In this document: one piece after another, positions 6,212 through 6,691 of the stretch
Layout of the letters: each line of letters opens with the position of its first letter
Position numbering within the stretch: position 1 is the first letter of the stretch
Assembly: GCA_030832235.1 (NCBI GenBank)
Contig: JAURJO010000213.1
Span: 1-6,691, forward strand
From: Verrucomicrobiota bacterium
GTDB taxonomy: Bacteria; Verrucomicrobiota; Verrucomicrobiia; Opitutales; Opitutaceae
DNA: 6,691 nt
Direction: 5' to 3'
Notes under the pieces: generated by a model
The model's database searches: none
What the model was told of the DNA's origin: nothing
The model's input: only the letters and a program-made list of their open reading frames with translations
Position numbers and translations under genes: made by a program

Positions 6212-6691
6212 ATGCATTCCCACCCGAACCCTTTCGCGAAGGACGTCGATCTCTGTTCCGACCATTGCGGGGAGCAGCCGACCGTCTGGGACCTCCCGCA
6301 CGTTCCCCTCGGCCTGAAGCAGGAGTGGCTCTCGCTGGAAACCCGGCGGCACTTCCTCGGACGCGGGATCAACGCGCTCAGTTGGGCCGGCCTTGCGAGT
6401 TTAATCGGGGCAGGGGCGGGCCGCGCCTTCGCTTCGACGCCGGCGACGGCTGCGGTGCGCGCGCCTCATTTCGCCCCCAAGGCGAAGCGCGCGATTTACC
6501 TGTTCCAGGCCGGTTCGCCGTCGCAGTTCGAGACCTGGGACTACAAGCCGGTCCTGCACGACATGTTCGACAAGGACCTGCCGGAGTCGGTCCGCGGCGG
6601 TCAGGTGCTCACGGGTATGACCGCCAGCCAGGCGCGTTTCCCGCTCGCCCCGAGCATCTACAAATTCGCTCAGCACGGTAAGTCCGGACAC
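6212..6691 (+). CDS. DUF1501 family exported protein, C-terminus beyond window edge
   Basis: From the ATG at 6212 the frame stays open for 160 codons to the right edge. Residues 44-50 read TRRHFLG, a twin-arginine-like signal followed by a moderately hydrophobic stretch to about 75. Then comes the DUF1501 (PF07394) N-terminal core: APHFAPKAKRAIYLFQAG (84-101), GSPSQFETWDYKP (101-113) and, at the edge, HGKSGH (155-160). DUF1501 proteins have an alkaline phosphatase/sulfatase-like fold and are usually Tat-exported; their substrate is not established. The gene begins 15 bases after the stop of the cytochrome protein, so the two are almost surely co-transcribed. An unusual feature is a 43-residue polar extension before the twin arginine, with two Cys in DLCSDHCG (13-20). 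The strong Shine-Dalgarno argues that this extension is real. About two thirds of the usual length lies outside the window. Confidence 0.93.
   Translation, partial: MHSHPNPFAKDVDLCSDHCGEQPTVWDLPHVPLGLKQEWLSLETRRHFLGRGINALSWAGLASLIGAGAGRAFASTPATAAVRAPHFAPKAKRAIYLFQAGSPSQFETWDYKPVLHDMFDKDLPESVRGGQVLTGMTASQARFPLAPSIYKFAQHGKSGH

Noticed and set aside
6142..6681. A 179-codon plus-strand frame overlapping the end of the cytochrome gene and the DUF1501 gene
   Set aside because: It is out of frame with both recognised proteins. The DUF1501 frame from 6212 has a Shine-Dalgarno and strong family motifs.

Overview
The window is GC-rich, gene-dense bacterial chromosome. It holds five protein genes, two of them cut by the window edges. 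I see no RNA gene, insertion sequence, CRISPR array or integration site. The strongest taxonomic pointer is the pair at 2822-6691: a large secreted protein with the planctomycete-type cytochrome c / DUF1549 / LamG / DUF1553 architecture, followed directly by a DUF1501 protein. Such pairs are typical of the Planctomycetota-Verrucomicrobiota group. High GC and the general scarcity of Shine-Dalgarno sequences fit a verrucomicrobial (for example Opitutus-like) or planctomycete genome. The finer placement is inference.

Layout. On the minus strand, 1-662 is the N-terminal two thirds or so of a GT4-type glycosyltransferase that runs off the left edge. It diverges, across only 41 bases, from a small four-helix membrane protein of the YvlD / PF04020 family (704-1120, plus). 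Next on the plus strand is a Tat-exported protein related to the large subunit of N,N-dimethylformamidase (1173-2717). After a 104-base gap with a weak inverted repeat and a C-rich leader comes the 1124-residue multidomain cytochrome protein (2822-6196). Fifteen bases later, behind the only clear Shine-Dalgarno sequence in the window, a DUF1501 protein starts at 6212 and runs off the right edge.

How they may work together. The last two genes are almost certainly one transcriptional unit making an exported pair: a Sec-secreted protein with two haem c sites and a LamG-type binding fold, and a protein with a Tat-like signal and the alkaline phosphatase/sulfatase-like DUF1501 fold. The formamidase-like protein is also predicted to be exported and is co-oriented just upstream, so a shared role at the cell envelope is possible. 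The 104-base gap means it could equally be transcribed separately. The glycosyltransferase and YvlD genes look like unrelated neighbours. No component here is unprecedented as a family. The most interesting point is the combination of a stand-alone, exported dimethylformamidase-like hydrolase with the cytochrome/DUF1501 pair.
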